Of a stretch of DNA of 64,000 bases, positions 7,836 to 14,936 are shown piece by piece. Below the pieces are notes generated by a model, which worked only from the letters and a program-made list of their open reading frames with translations, ran no database searches and was not told where the DNA came from. Origin of the DNA: Hufsiella arboris (GTDB taxonomy: Bacteria > Bacteroidota > Bacteroidia > Sphingobacteriales > Sphingobacteriaceae). Position 1 is the stretch's first letter. The number at the start of each line of letters is the position of its first letter. The stretch is taken from positions 1 to 64,000 of the forward strand of contig NZ_WVHT01000005.1 of NCBI RefSeq assembly GCF_009834875.1, read 5' to 3'. The translations under genes were made by a program, and so were the position numbers.

Positions 7836-9257
7836 TTAATTAGTGAATGATTTAATTCCGAGTTCGCCGGCGAGTTCCATTGCTTTACGAAGCGCGGCAA
7901 TCTTGTTATTTACTTCATTTAACTCGCTTTCCGGATCAGAATCTGCAACAATCCCTGCACCAGCCTGGTAATGGAGAATATTGTTTTTACTTAAAAATGA
8001 ACGGATCATGATAGCGTGATTAAAATCTCCGTTAAAACTCATATACCCGATAGCGCCGCTGTAAAAGCTCCGAGAAACAGTCTCATAACGGTTAATGAGT
8101 TGCAGTGCCTTGTATTTCGGAGCGCCGCTTAGTGTACCTGCGGGAAATGTGTCGCTAACCACAAAAAACGGTTCTGTGTTTTCTTTTAACTGCCCGGTAA
8201 CCTTAGAGACAAGGTGGATGATGTGAGAATAATATTGAACCTCCTTGAAAGCTTGCACTTTCACGTTGCTGCAATTCCTGCTAAGGTCATTTCGTGCCAG
8301 ATCTACCAGCATCACATGCTCGGCGCTTTCCTTCGGATCGTTTTCCAGTTGTTCGGCTATCTTAGCATCAAGCAAATCATTTCCGGTCCGCTTGAACGTT
8401 CCAGCTATCGGGTAAATGGTAGCCTCCTTGCCCTTTATCGTCAGTTGAGCTTCGGGGGATGAACCGAAAATCCGGAAATCGCCGTAGTCAAAATAGAATA
8501 GATATGGTGAAGGGTTAATGGAACGCAAAGCACGGTAAACGTTGAATTCATCGCCGCTAAATGTTCTGGAAAAGGCCCTTGATGGAACGATCTGGAACAC
8601 GTCTCCCCTGAAGATATGCTGCTTCATTTTATTCACCAGCGCGATAAATTCATCATCTGTTAGATTTGATGACTCTTTATCGTGGCATTCAAAACCATAT
8701 TCCGGGAAGTTTTTATTTTGAATGAGATTTCTAACCTTCTCAAGCTCAGAAGTCTCTCCTTCAGTTAGATTTTCAAAAATAAAAAGTTCGTTTCTGAAGT
8801 GATCAATTGCGATGACATACCGGTAAACATGGTACTGCATCAATGGAATTTGTTTTCCTGTATCGGGTTTCTTTTCCAGTTTGATATCTTCGAAATGCTC
8901 GATGGTTTCGAAAGTAAAATATCCGAACAGGCCGCTTGATATTAGTTTTTGCTCTGGATCTGCATCAGTTTCAAACTTCGCTCTGAACTTCGCCACTTCC
9001 TGTTCAAGATCAATTTCGTTGCTCGGAGCACTTTGCTTTGTGCCATCAGGGAAATAGGATGAAAATTCATGTTCTGTAAGCACAAGGCCGGCAATCGGGT
9101 CGCAGCAGACATAACTCCGGCTGTTTTCGCGGCTGTGGTAATCGGAGCTTTCCAGCAGCAGGCTGTTTGGAAAAACATCCCGCAGGCGCAGATAAATGCT
9201 AACCGGTGTGGTTGTGTCTGCTAAAATTTTAGTGAATGTTGTATTTAATCTATACAT
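7836..9257 (-). CDS. trpE: Anthranilate synthase component I
   Basis: A 473-residue chorismate-utilising enzyme that converts chorismate and ammonia to anthranilate. The N-terminal regulatory region contains LLESSDYHSRENSRSY, which corresponds to the LLES tryptophan-feedback motif. The chorismate-binding domain shows DVFQIVPSRAFSR, FGSSPEAQLTIKG, IAGTFKRTG, HVMLVDLARNDLSR and the C-terminal YQAGAGIVADSDPESE. The LLES motif favours TrpE over the folate enzyme PabB. It is the first structural gene after the leader peptide and terminator at 9319-9448, so its expression is likely set by attenuation and its activity by feedback inhibition. Confidence 0.96.
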   Translation of the reverse strand: MYRLNTTFTKILADTTTPVSIYLRLRDVFPNSLLLESSDYHSRENSRSYVCCDPIAGLVLTEHEFSSYFPDGTKQSAPSNEIDLEQEVAKFRAKFETDADPEQKLISSGLFGYFTFETIEHFEDIKLEKKPDTGKQIPLMQYHVYRYVIAIDHFRNELFIFENLTEGETSELEKVRNLIQNKNFPEYGFECHDKESSNLTDDEFIALVNKMKQHIFRGDVFQIVPSRAFSRTFSGDEFNVYRALRSINPSPYLFYFDYGDFRIFGSSPEAQLTIKGKEATIYPIAGTFKRTGNDLLDAKIAEQLENDPKESAEHVMLVDLARNDLSRNCSNVKVQAFKEVQYYSHIIHLVSKVTGQLKENTEPFFVVSDTFPAGTLSGAPKYKALQLINRYETVSRSFYSGAIGYMSFNGDFNHAIMIRSFLSKNNILHYQAGAGIVADSDPESELNEVNNKIAALRKAMELAGELGIKSFTN

Positions 9258-9318
9258 ATCCTTAGTTTTTAAAGCATTTTAATTATGCGCTGCCTGGTTG
9301 CTCTGATGCTTTTTAAAC

Positions 9319-9350
9319 ACAAAAAAACCCGGCGTTTTGCGCCGGGTTGT
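9319..9350 (-). terminator. trp attenuator (intrinsic terminator in the trp leader)
   Basis: Read on the minus strand, AACCCGGC-(7 nt)-GCCGGGTT is a GC-rich stem followed at once by a run of T (the A run at 9319-9325). It lies between the leader peptide and trpE, 69 bp before the trpE start, so it would end most transcripts before the structural genes. The CCGGC in its first arm is complementary to GCCGG inside the leader-peptide coding sequence (9392-9397), giving an alternative antiterminator pairing. This is the standard arrangement for ribosome-mediated attenuation. The stems are seen; their switching is inferred. Confidence 0.88.
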
Positions 9351-9379
9351 GATTTAATGTCTTTAGATTGAACAACAAA

Positions 9380-9448
9380 TTAACAAGCAAAGCCGGCAGC
9401 ATTATTTTTATGCCACCACCAGTTGTTTGTATGTAATGCGTTCATCAT
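9380..9448 (-). CDS. trpL: trp operon leader peptide, three tandem Trp codons
   Basis: A 22-codon frame from ATG 9446-9448 (followed by a second ATG) to TAA 9380-9382. Codons 10-12 are TGG TGG TGG, preceded by Asn-Asn and followed by His-Lys. Three Trp in 22 residues, just ahead of an intrinsic terminator and trpE, is diagnostic of an attenuation leader peptide. The GCCGGC that can pair with the terminator's first arm lies 16-21 nt past the last Trp codon. A ribosome stalled for lack of Trp-tRNA would leave it free to form an antiterminator; one that reaches the stop would cover it. The promoter is so close that the peptide's mRNA may have almost no 5' leader. Confidence 0.85.
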   Translation of the reverse strand: MMNALHTNNWWWHKNNAAGFAC

Positions 9449-9453
9449 TAAGA

Positions 9454-9483
9454 CAAATCTAAAAAGAAAATCTGTTGATCAAA
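9454..9483 (-). promoter_or_regulatory. Promoter of the trp operon
   Basis: On the minus strand TTTG, an 18-nt spacer and TAGATTTG match the Bacteroidota -33/-7 consensus (TTTG, ~19 nt, TAnnTTTG). By the usual spacing, transcription would begin about 4-5 nt past the last G, at or next to base 9449. That is immediately before the leader-peptide ATG at 9448. Confidence 0.7.
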
Positions 9484-9498
9484 TTTTTTTATCAAATT

Positions 9499-9948
9499 TT
9501 AAGCGGAAGGCATTCCGATCAACGGCCGTTTGCTTAGCACGATAGCTACAACGATCACGATAAATGCAAGGCTGTAAAAAATCGCTATTGAACGATGTTT
9601 TTCCTGGTTGCTTTCCGCCTTTTTTGAACGTGAATGACCGATAGTTATCAATACAATTGCAAAAAGCATCATGACGATGTGCTCAACTGTCCAGTAACGG
9701 GTAGTGTCGTCCTTCATCGCGCTGCCCATATTGTTTAGTTGAACAAATGGACTTACAAAGTATAAAATCAACCCGAATAGAAATTGGGTGTGAGCCGATA
9801 TCATGGCAAAGAGATTTATCCGCTTGTTGTTTTTCGTGTAATTGCGATCTCCCAACCAGCCGGAAAACGCCTGAACAAGGGCTACAATCACAAGGATAAA
9901 AACGATATAACGAAATCCGGAATGAAGTTCTAGCAAGAATTTATACAT
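9499..9948 (-). CDS. Four-helix integral membrane protein, function unknown
   Basis: A 149-residue protein with four hydrophobic segments, at about 12-32 (YIVFILVIVALVQAF), 46-66, 86-106 and 124-142. Histidines lie in or beside the helices (LHSGFRYI, SAHTQF, VEHIVMMLFA, IGHSRSK), which is why homologues are sometimes labelled 'cytochrome b'. Heme binding is not demonstrated. The gene stands alone; its stop lies upstream of the trp promoter, so the trp operon is transcribed separately. I have no functional assignment. Confidence 0.8.
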   Translation of the reverse strand: MYKFLLELHSGFRYIVFILVIVALVQAFSGWLGDRNYTKNNKRINLFAMISAHTQFLFGLILYFVSPFVQLNNMGSAMKDDTTRYWTVEHIVMMLFAIVLITIGHSRSKKAESNQEKHRSIAIFYSLAFIVIVVAIVLSKRPLIGMPSA

Positions 9949-10020
9949 ATCAGTTAGTTTTAGAACAAAGTAAATAAAAATATTAATTGATTGAAGTTTA
10001 GAAAATTCGCTGATATTTCA

Positions 10021-10566
10021 CTATTCGGTTTTACCGGCCAGAAAATCGTCAACAGCTTTTGCTGCGTTTTGATAACGTTCTTCACCGACGCCGGAAATTA
10101 CCCTGTATTTTGCATCTAGAGCCTTCAGTTCCTTATGCCATACCTGCATGAAATGTTCGCGCAGATGAGGGAAATCACGTAACGGATCATCTTCCCAAGG
10201 TAAGTCGATGTCCAGCAGCAGGTAAAAATTGTAAACTCGTTTAGGCAGCTCGTCCAGCACTTCAACCGGAGATTTGCCAAATAGTTGGTCACTCCAGATT
10301 TTTACGGTAATAAACGTTGTGTCGCAGATCAGCAATCGATTTGCTTTCGTAATCAGCTCATCTTCAAGCCTGATCTGTCCAAAAAACATATTCAGCTCAT
10401 CTTGCCAGGTGTAATCCCTGTTAAGTGTTTCACAATATTCACGGGCATATTCGGGCACATATATCGTGTTGTAATGAGTGGCAAGAAATTTGGACATAGT
10501 TGATTTTCCTGTCGATTCTGGCCCAACTACCGCGATCTTGATAATCCCGTTCTGTGTTTCCGGCAT
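10021..10566 (-). CDS. NadR/Ttd14-type P-loop ATPase (probable nicotinamide riboside kinase)
   Basis: A 181-residue AAA/NadR-like kinase. A P-loop GPESTGKST sits at residues 15-23, followed by VPEYAREYCE, a conserved stretch of the ribosylnicotinamide kinase domain of NadR, and LLICDTTFITVKIW as the Walker-B-like strand. The late LLLDIDLPWEDDPLRDFP also matches that family. It would phosphorylate nicotinamide riboside to NMN in NAD salvage. The NR transporter gene pnuC lies 1.5 kb away (12097), which supports this role, although an oxidoreductase gene on the other strand separates them. It lacks the N-terminal HTH and adenylyltransferase domains of full NadR. Confidence 0.85.
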   Translation of the reverse strand: MPETQNGIIKIAVVGPESTGKSTMSKFLATHYNTIYVPEYAREYCETLNRDYTWQDELNMFFGQIRLEDELITKANRLLICDTTFITVKIWSDQLFGKSPVEVLDELPKRVYNFYLLLDIDLPWEDDPLRDFPHLREHFMQVWHKELKALDAKYRVISGVGEERYQNAAKAVDDFLAGKTE

Positions 10567-10630
10567 AAAGAGTACGTTATAAAATAGTTACAGGTTATTC
10601 TATGTAACCTTCGGTATTCTTTCTAAATTC

Positions 10631-10645
10631 GGTTAAACGTTAACC
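10631..10645. promoter_or_regulatory. 15-bp inverted repeat in the divergent intergenic region
   Basis: GGTTAAACGTTAACC consists of perfect 6-bp arms (GGTTAA/TTAACC) around ACG. It lies 42 bp upstream of the oxidoreductase ATG (10687) and 65 bp upstream of the divergent kinase gene. The symmetry and location fit a repressor operator acting on one or both genes. The regulator is not identifiable here. Confidence 0.4.
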
Positions 10646-10686
10646 AATTTTCCTGCGCAAAGGAAATCTAAAATCTGAATATCTAA

Positions 10687-12009
10687 ATGAAAAGAAGAGA
10701 TTTTTTACAATCGTCAACCAAAATTGCCATTGGAGCAGGCATTGCTTCGATGCTGCCACTTGATCTTTTAGCCCTGAAGAAACGAATCGGCGCGAATGAT
10801 AAAATTAATATCGGTGCGATTGGAATCAATGGCATGGGCTGGGCCGATCTCACGGCCTTGTTGAAAGTTCCCGAAACGCAGTTGGTTGCTCTTTGCGATG
10901 TGGACAAGAATGTTTTGAATAAACGAGTGGCAGAGCTGGCTAAAAGGAATGTCCAGGTAAAAAATGTTTATACAGATTACCGGAAGGTTTTGGATAACAA
11001 GGATGTGGATGTCGTGATCATCGGTACACCAGATCACTGGCATTGCCTCATAATGACCGACGCCTGTGCCGCCGGGAAAGATGTTTATTGTGAAAAGCCC
11101 GCCGGTAACTCAATTATCGAATGCAGGTCGATGGTAGATGCGCAGCAAAAATATAACAGGGTGGTTCAGGTGGGTCAATGGCAGCGAAGTAATAAGCACT
11201 ACAGGGATGCAATAGACTTTGTAAAAACAGGAAAACTTGGCCAGGTGAGATTGGTAAAAGCCTGGGCGTACCAGGGATGGATGAAATCGGTACCCAAAAA
11301 GCCAGACACCGCCGCGCCGGAAGGCGTTGATTACAAAATGTGGTTGGGGCCAGCCGAAACACGTCCGTTTAACGAAAATCGTTTTCATTTCAATTTTCGC
11401 TGGTACTGGGATTATGCCGGCGGATTAATGACTGATTGGGGCGTTCACATGATCGATTATGCCTTGCTAGGTATGGATTCGCCAGTTCCGAAAAGTATTA
11501 TGGCCAGCGGAGGAAAATTTGCCTACCCGGACGATGCTGAAGAAACGCCGGACACGTTAACCACCGTTTACGAATTCAACGGATTCAATATGCTTTGGGA
11601 GCACGCAACAGGTATTAACGATGGCCCTTACAGCCGCGATCATGGCGTGGCATTTATTGGCAACAACGGGACGCTGGTTGTCGATCGCGGCGGCTGGGAA
11701 GTTATTCCCGAAAAAATAAACGGCCAACTAAAAATGGAAGCTGTGAGCAGGCAAAAAGCTGTTGATAATGGCCTTGACCTTCACGCTGTAAATTTTATAG
11801 ATGTTGTAAAAAGTCGGAAAGTATCTGATTTGCATTGCCCGATACAAGCCGGCGCGCATGTTGCAACAGTTTGTCAAATGGGAAATATAGCATACCGTAC
11901 AGGCAAGAAAATTTTCTGGGATGATTCGGCCCGTTCATTTACAGATTCTGACGCAAATAAGTTACTTGCTGCAGAGTATCACAATGGATACAAGCTTCCT
12001 ACGGTTTAA
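10687..12009 (+). CDS. Gfo/Idh/MocA family oxidoreductase, exported
   Basis: A 440-residue NAD(P)-dependent sugar or polyol dehydrogenase-like protein. The N-terminus (MKRRDFLQSSTKIAIGAGIA) resembles a Tat signal, RRDFLQ, as is common for the Bacteroidota secreted members of this family. A Rossmann domain follows: INIGAIGINGMGW in place of the usual GxGxxG, then VALCDVD, VDVVIIGTPDHWH and the family signature YCEKPAG with the catalytic Lys. The C-terminal half (WYWDYAGGLMTDWGVHMIDYALLGM) is the substrate-binding alpha/beta domain with a conserved His. The substrate is unknown; relatives act on glycosides and inositols, and some in glycan breakdown. A terminator follows. Confidence 0.93.
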   Translation: MKRRDFLQSSTKIAIGAGIASMLPLDLLALKKRIGANDKINIGAIGINGMGWADLTALLKVPETQLVALCDVDKNVLNKRVAELAKRNVQVKNVYTDYRKVLDNKDVDVVIIGTPDHWHCLIMTDACAAGKDVYCEKPAGNSIIECRSMVDAQQKYNRVVQVGQWQRSNKHYRDAIDFVKTGKLGQVRLVKAWAYQGWMKSVPKKPDTAAPEGVDYKMWLGPAETRPFNENRFHFNFRWYWDYAGGLMTDWGVHMIDYALLGMDSPVPKSIMASGGKFAYPDDAEETPDTLTTVYEFNGFNMLWEHATGINDGPYSRDHGVAFIGNNGTLVVDRGGWEVIPEKINGQLKMEAVSRQKAVDNGLDLHAVNFIDVVKSRKVSDLHCPIQAGAHVATVCQMGNIAYRTGKKIFWDDSARSFTDSDANKLLAAEYHNGYKLPTV

Positions 12010-12026
12010 TGTCTTTTAAATAAGAG

Positions 12027-12057
12027 TAAAAAACCAGACTTATTAAGTTTGGTTTTT
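12027..12057 (+). terminator. Intrinsic terminator after the oxidoreductase gene
   Basis: AAAAACCAGACTT, three bases, then AAGTTTGGTTTTTT forms a hairpin 18 bp past the stop codon and ends in a T run. A-rich on one side and T-rich on the other, it can act on both strands, so it could also stop pnuC transcripts, which end at 12097. Confidence 0.75.
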
Positions 12058-12096
12058 TACTTAGTGGCGGTTACTAAACTTAGTGGCCGGCACTCT

Positions 12097-12696
12097 TCAT
12101 TTGACGATGAGCGTCTTCTTCCAATCTATGTAGCCTAGCAGTGCGATGACAATGTATACGGCGTACATTCCTGCAGTTAAATGCAACCCTTTTAACAAAT
12201 ACACCACTGTATAAATCACGTCGACGAAAACCCAGATCAGCCAATTCTCTAAAACTTTTCTGGCTAGAAATAATTGAGCAATCAGGCTGCAGGCTGTGCA
12301 AAAGCTATCAATAAACGGAAACGATGCGTCGGTTTCTTTATGCAAAATAAAGCCAAGTATTCCGGTGAATATTACTACTCCAATGGCAGATAGTATTATT
12401 TCAGTTGAAGAAATACGAACCACCGGTTTTTTATCACCTATACCTCTGTCTCTACTCCAGTAATACCAGCCATAAATATTCATGGCAAGAAAATAGACCT
12501 GGAGTCCCATGTCTGCGTATAGCTTTGCTTCAAAGAAAATAATGATGTAAATGCAAACGCTGATAATTGCCAGGGGCCAGTTCCATATTATATTGAGCGC
12601 GGCCAGTAATACGCAAAGTAAACCCGTAATTACACCGATAACTTCGAGCAGACTTTGCGAATGAAACCAATTACTGATTTCCTGTATAAAAAGCAT
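12097..12696 (-). CDS. pnuC: Nicotinamide riboside transporter PnuC
   Basis: A 199-residue inner-membrane protein of the PnuC family with seven hydrophobic segments (for example VIGVITGLLCVLLAALNIIWNWP and AGMYAVYIVIALLGYIDW). Conserved family residues are present in NIIWNWPLAIISVCIYI, the central MNIYGWYYW, and the terminal DVIYTVVYLLKGL. It moves nicotinamide riboside by facilitated diffusion, with trapping by a cytoplasmic kinase; the NadR-like kinase at 10021 is the obvious partner. The ATG overlaps the stop of the upstream M13 peptidase gene by one base (TAATG), indicating translational coupling to it. Confidence 0.93.
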   Translation of the reverse strand: MLFIQEISNWFHSQSLLEVIGVITGLLCVLLAALNIIWNWPLAIISVCIYIIIFFEAKLYADMGLQVYFLAMNIYGWYYWSRDRGIGDKKPVVRISSTEIILSAIGVVIFTGILGFILHKETDASFPFIDSFCTACSLIAQLFLARKVLENWLIWVFVDVIYTVVYLLKGLHLTAGMYAVYIVIALLGYIDWKKTLIVK

Positions 12697-14756
12697 TACC
12701 AGATCTTTACCCGCTTTTCAGGTGCCAGATACATTTTATCGCCTTTCTTAATTCCAAAAGCTTCATAAAATTCCGGAACGTCCTGAAAAGGTCCGTTTAC
12801 TCTCATAAAGCCCGGTGAATGAACGTCTGTAAGCAATTGATTAGCGAGTGACTCATCACGCTCATGTCCGAGCCAACCCAAAGCGTAACCCATAAAGTAA
12901 CGCTGAACCGGAGTAAGACCATTGATCTTCCTGCCTTCTTTGTATTGCTCTGTTTTTTTGAACGCGTCTAAACCAAGCACAATTCCACCTAAATCTGCGA
13001 TATTCTCACCCAGTGTTGCTTTCCCATTTATGTGCAAACTGTCGAGCAGCTTGTAGCCATTGAATTGTTTTACAAGCATATCGGCACGGCCTGCAAATTT
13101 CGCCGAATCGGTGTTGGTCCACCATGCTTTCAGATTTCCCTGTTCATCGTACTGGCGTCCTTGATCGTCAAAGCCGTGTGTTATCTCATGGCCGATAGTT
13201 GAAGCCGCGGCATAACCGTACACAACCGCATCATCTACCTGGTCGTCCTTAACTCCGGGAATGGTAAAAATGGCCGCCGGAAGAACGATTTCATTATTAG
13301 ACGGATTGTAATAAGCGTTATACGTTTGAGGCGACATCGACCATTCCGTGCGATCAACCGGTTTGCCAAGTTTTGCAATAGAGTTCGTGTAATTCCAGCG
13401 GTTGCAATTAATAACGTTTCTAACGTAAGAGTCCTTGCTGATCTTAAGAGACGAATAATCTTTCCACTTATCAGGATAGCCAACTTTAGCATTTACCTTG
13501 CTGAGTTTATAGATAGCTTTTTCTTTGGTGGCTTGGCTCATCCAGTCAAGTTTTTGAATGTGATCCTGGAGTTCGTCCTTAATCGCTTTTACCAGTTTCG
13601 TATATCGTTCTTTGGCTTCTTCCGGGAAATATTCTTTGACGAATAGCTGACCAAGAATTTCGCTCATCAATGAATTTTCAGCATCGATAACCCGTTTCCA
13701 GCGCGGCAGTTGCTCAGTTCGTCCGGAAATAACTGTTCCGTAAAAACGGAAATGCTCGTTGTCAATATCTTTTTTCAGGAACGATGACAAGTCAGACACC
13801 AGTTTCCATTGCAGATATGCCTTCCAGTCATCAATTGGAAATTTCACGAGGGCAGCAGAAACCGCTGTATAATATTCAGGCTGGCCAACAATAACCGTAT
13901 CGATACCCTTTATGCCCATACCGTCTAACAGCGGCCCCCAACTAATACCAGGAGTGACTTTGTTAAACTGAGCAATTGTGTACTTATGATAGTTGGCGTA
14001 AGGGTCGCGCAGATCTTCCAGTTTACGGGAACTGTCGGCAAGGAACTTTTCGATAGCATAAACTTTTTTTGCAGCTTCTCCAGCATCACCAGCGGTATAT
14101 CCCGAAAGTTCGAGCATCTTCGGAAGATGTTTATTTTTATAATCTTCGCGAATTTTTGATGTGCGTGCGTCTGTGTTAAAGTAGTAATCGCGGTTCGGTA
14201 AGCCCAATCCCGACTGATAGAACTGAAGCATCATCTTCGAGCTGTTCTTATCGTCCTGTGCTACATAAGGCCCGAAAATGTTGTCGATCCCAATTGTAGT
14301 TAGATACGCGGCAGTATTTATTACATCAGCCGGTGTTTTTAGATTTTTGATCCTGTTAAAATCGTTCTGCAATTCCTTAAGCCCGGCTTTTTCTATGCCG
14401 ACAGTATCCATGCCGCTGGCGTAAAAATCACCGATCTTCTGTGAACTCCTGCTTTTAGAAGGATCCTTTTGTGCCTCTTCGCTGATCTTTCTCAGGTTAT
14501 TCCTGATTTCTTCTACAACCACATTGCCTATGCTCCAGCTTGAATAAGCACCCGGTATCGGGTTTTTCTTGATCCAGGTGCCGTTTGCGTATCTGAAGAA
14601 ATCTTCTCCAGGGCTAATGGTCGAATCAATATTTTTAATCAATGGATCATGTTCGGCGTAAACTTTGTATTTCTCCTCTTTATTCCGGGTGCAGGAATGA
14701 AAAATAAACGTTCCGGCAAGACATGTCAGAACCAGTTTTGTTAAAGTTGATCTCAT
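12696..14756 (-). CDS. M13 family zinc metallopeptidase (neprilysin/PepO-like) lipoprotein
   Basis: A secreted zinc endopeptidase of the M13 family, 686 residues from the start I choose at ATG 14754-14756, which gives a lipoprotein signal ending FHSC. An upstream ATG at 14813 would add 19 residues and spoil the signal. The N-terminal domain holds PGEDFFRYANGTWIKKNPIP, typical of the family. The zinc site HEITH lies at ~523-527 and the third ligand Glu is in GENIADLGG downstream. NAYYNPSNNEIVLPAAIF is the conserved substrate-cleft strand. It probably degrades oligopeptides in the periplasm or at the outer membrane. It is coupled to pnuC by a one-base overlap. Confidence 0.95.
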   Translation of the reverse strand: MRSTLTKLVLTCLAGTFIFHSCTRNKEEKYKVYAEHDPLIKNIDSTISPGEDFFRYANGTWIKKNPIPGAYSSWSIGNVVVEEIRNNLRKISEEAQKDPSKSRSSQKIGDFYASGMDTVGIEKAGLKELQNDFNRIKNLKTPADVINTAAYLTTIGIDNIFGPYVAQDDKNSSKMMLQFYQSGLGLPNRDYYFNTDARTSKIREDYKNKHLPKMLELSGYTAGDAGEAAKKVYAIEKFLADSSRKLEDLRDPYANYHKYTIAQFNKVTPGISWGPLLDGMGIKGIDTVIVGQPEYYTAVSAALVKFPIDDWKAYLQWKLVSDLSSFLKKDIDNEHFRFYGTVISGRTEQLPRWKRVIDAENSLMSEILGQLFVKEYFPEEAKERYTKLVKAIKDELQDHIQKLDWMSQATKEKAIYKLSKVNAKVGYPDKWKDYSSLKISKDSYVRNVINCNRWNYTNSIAKLGKPVDRTEWSMSPQTYNAYYNPSNNEIVLPAAIFTIPGVKDDQVDDAVVYGYAAASTIGHEITHGFDDQGRQYDEQGNLKAWWTNTDSAKFAGRADMLVKQFNGYKLLDSLHINGKATLGENIADLGGIVLGLDAFKKTEQYKEGRKINGLTPVQRYFMGYALGWLGHERDESLANQLLTDVHSPGFMRVNGPFQDVPEFYEAFGIKKGDKMYLAPEKRVKIW

Positions 14757-14825
14757 GTTGTTAAGGCTGTAAAAATCAAACTTATGAAATTGAAACAACT
14801 CGCGGTAGTACAATTAAAAATAAGC

Positions 14826-14856
14826 TTCGAGCACATTACTTAAAACACTATCTTTG
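14826..14856 (+). promoter_or_regulatory. Probable carB promoter
   Basis: TTCG at 14826-14829, a 19-nt spacer and TATCTTTG at 14849-14856 fit the Bacteroidota consensus (TTTG, ~19 nt, TAnnTTTG) with one mismatch in the first box. Transcription would start near 14860, leaving a leader of about 75 nt. That leader begins with a small hairpin, CCCGA-(8 nt)-TCGGG at 14860-14877, whose role is unknown. Confidence 0.6.
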
Positions 14857-14936
14857 CATCCCGATAACAGAGTCGGGATTCTTCTCGGCATTGTAAGTCA
14901 GCATCAAATAATTACACCTTTTGACTTGTAACAAAC

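Noticed and set aside
9258-9498. A T-box or TRAP-like leader considered for the trp operon.
   Set aside because: There is no T-box sequence or specifier stem and no run of GAG/UAG triplets, while the Trp-codon leader and terminator explain the region.
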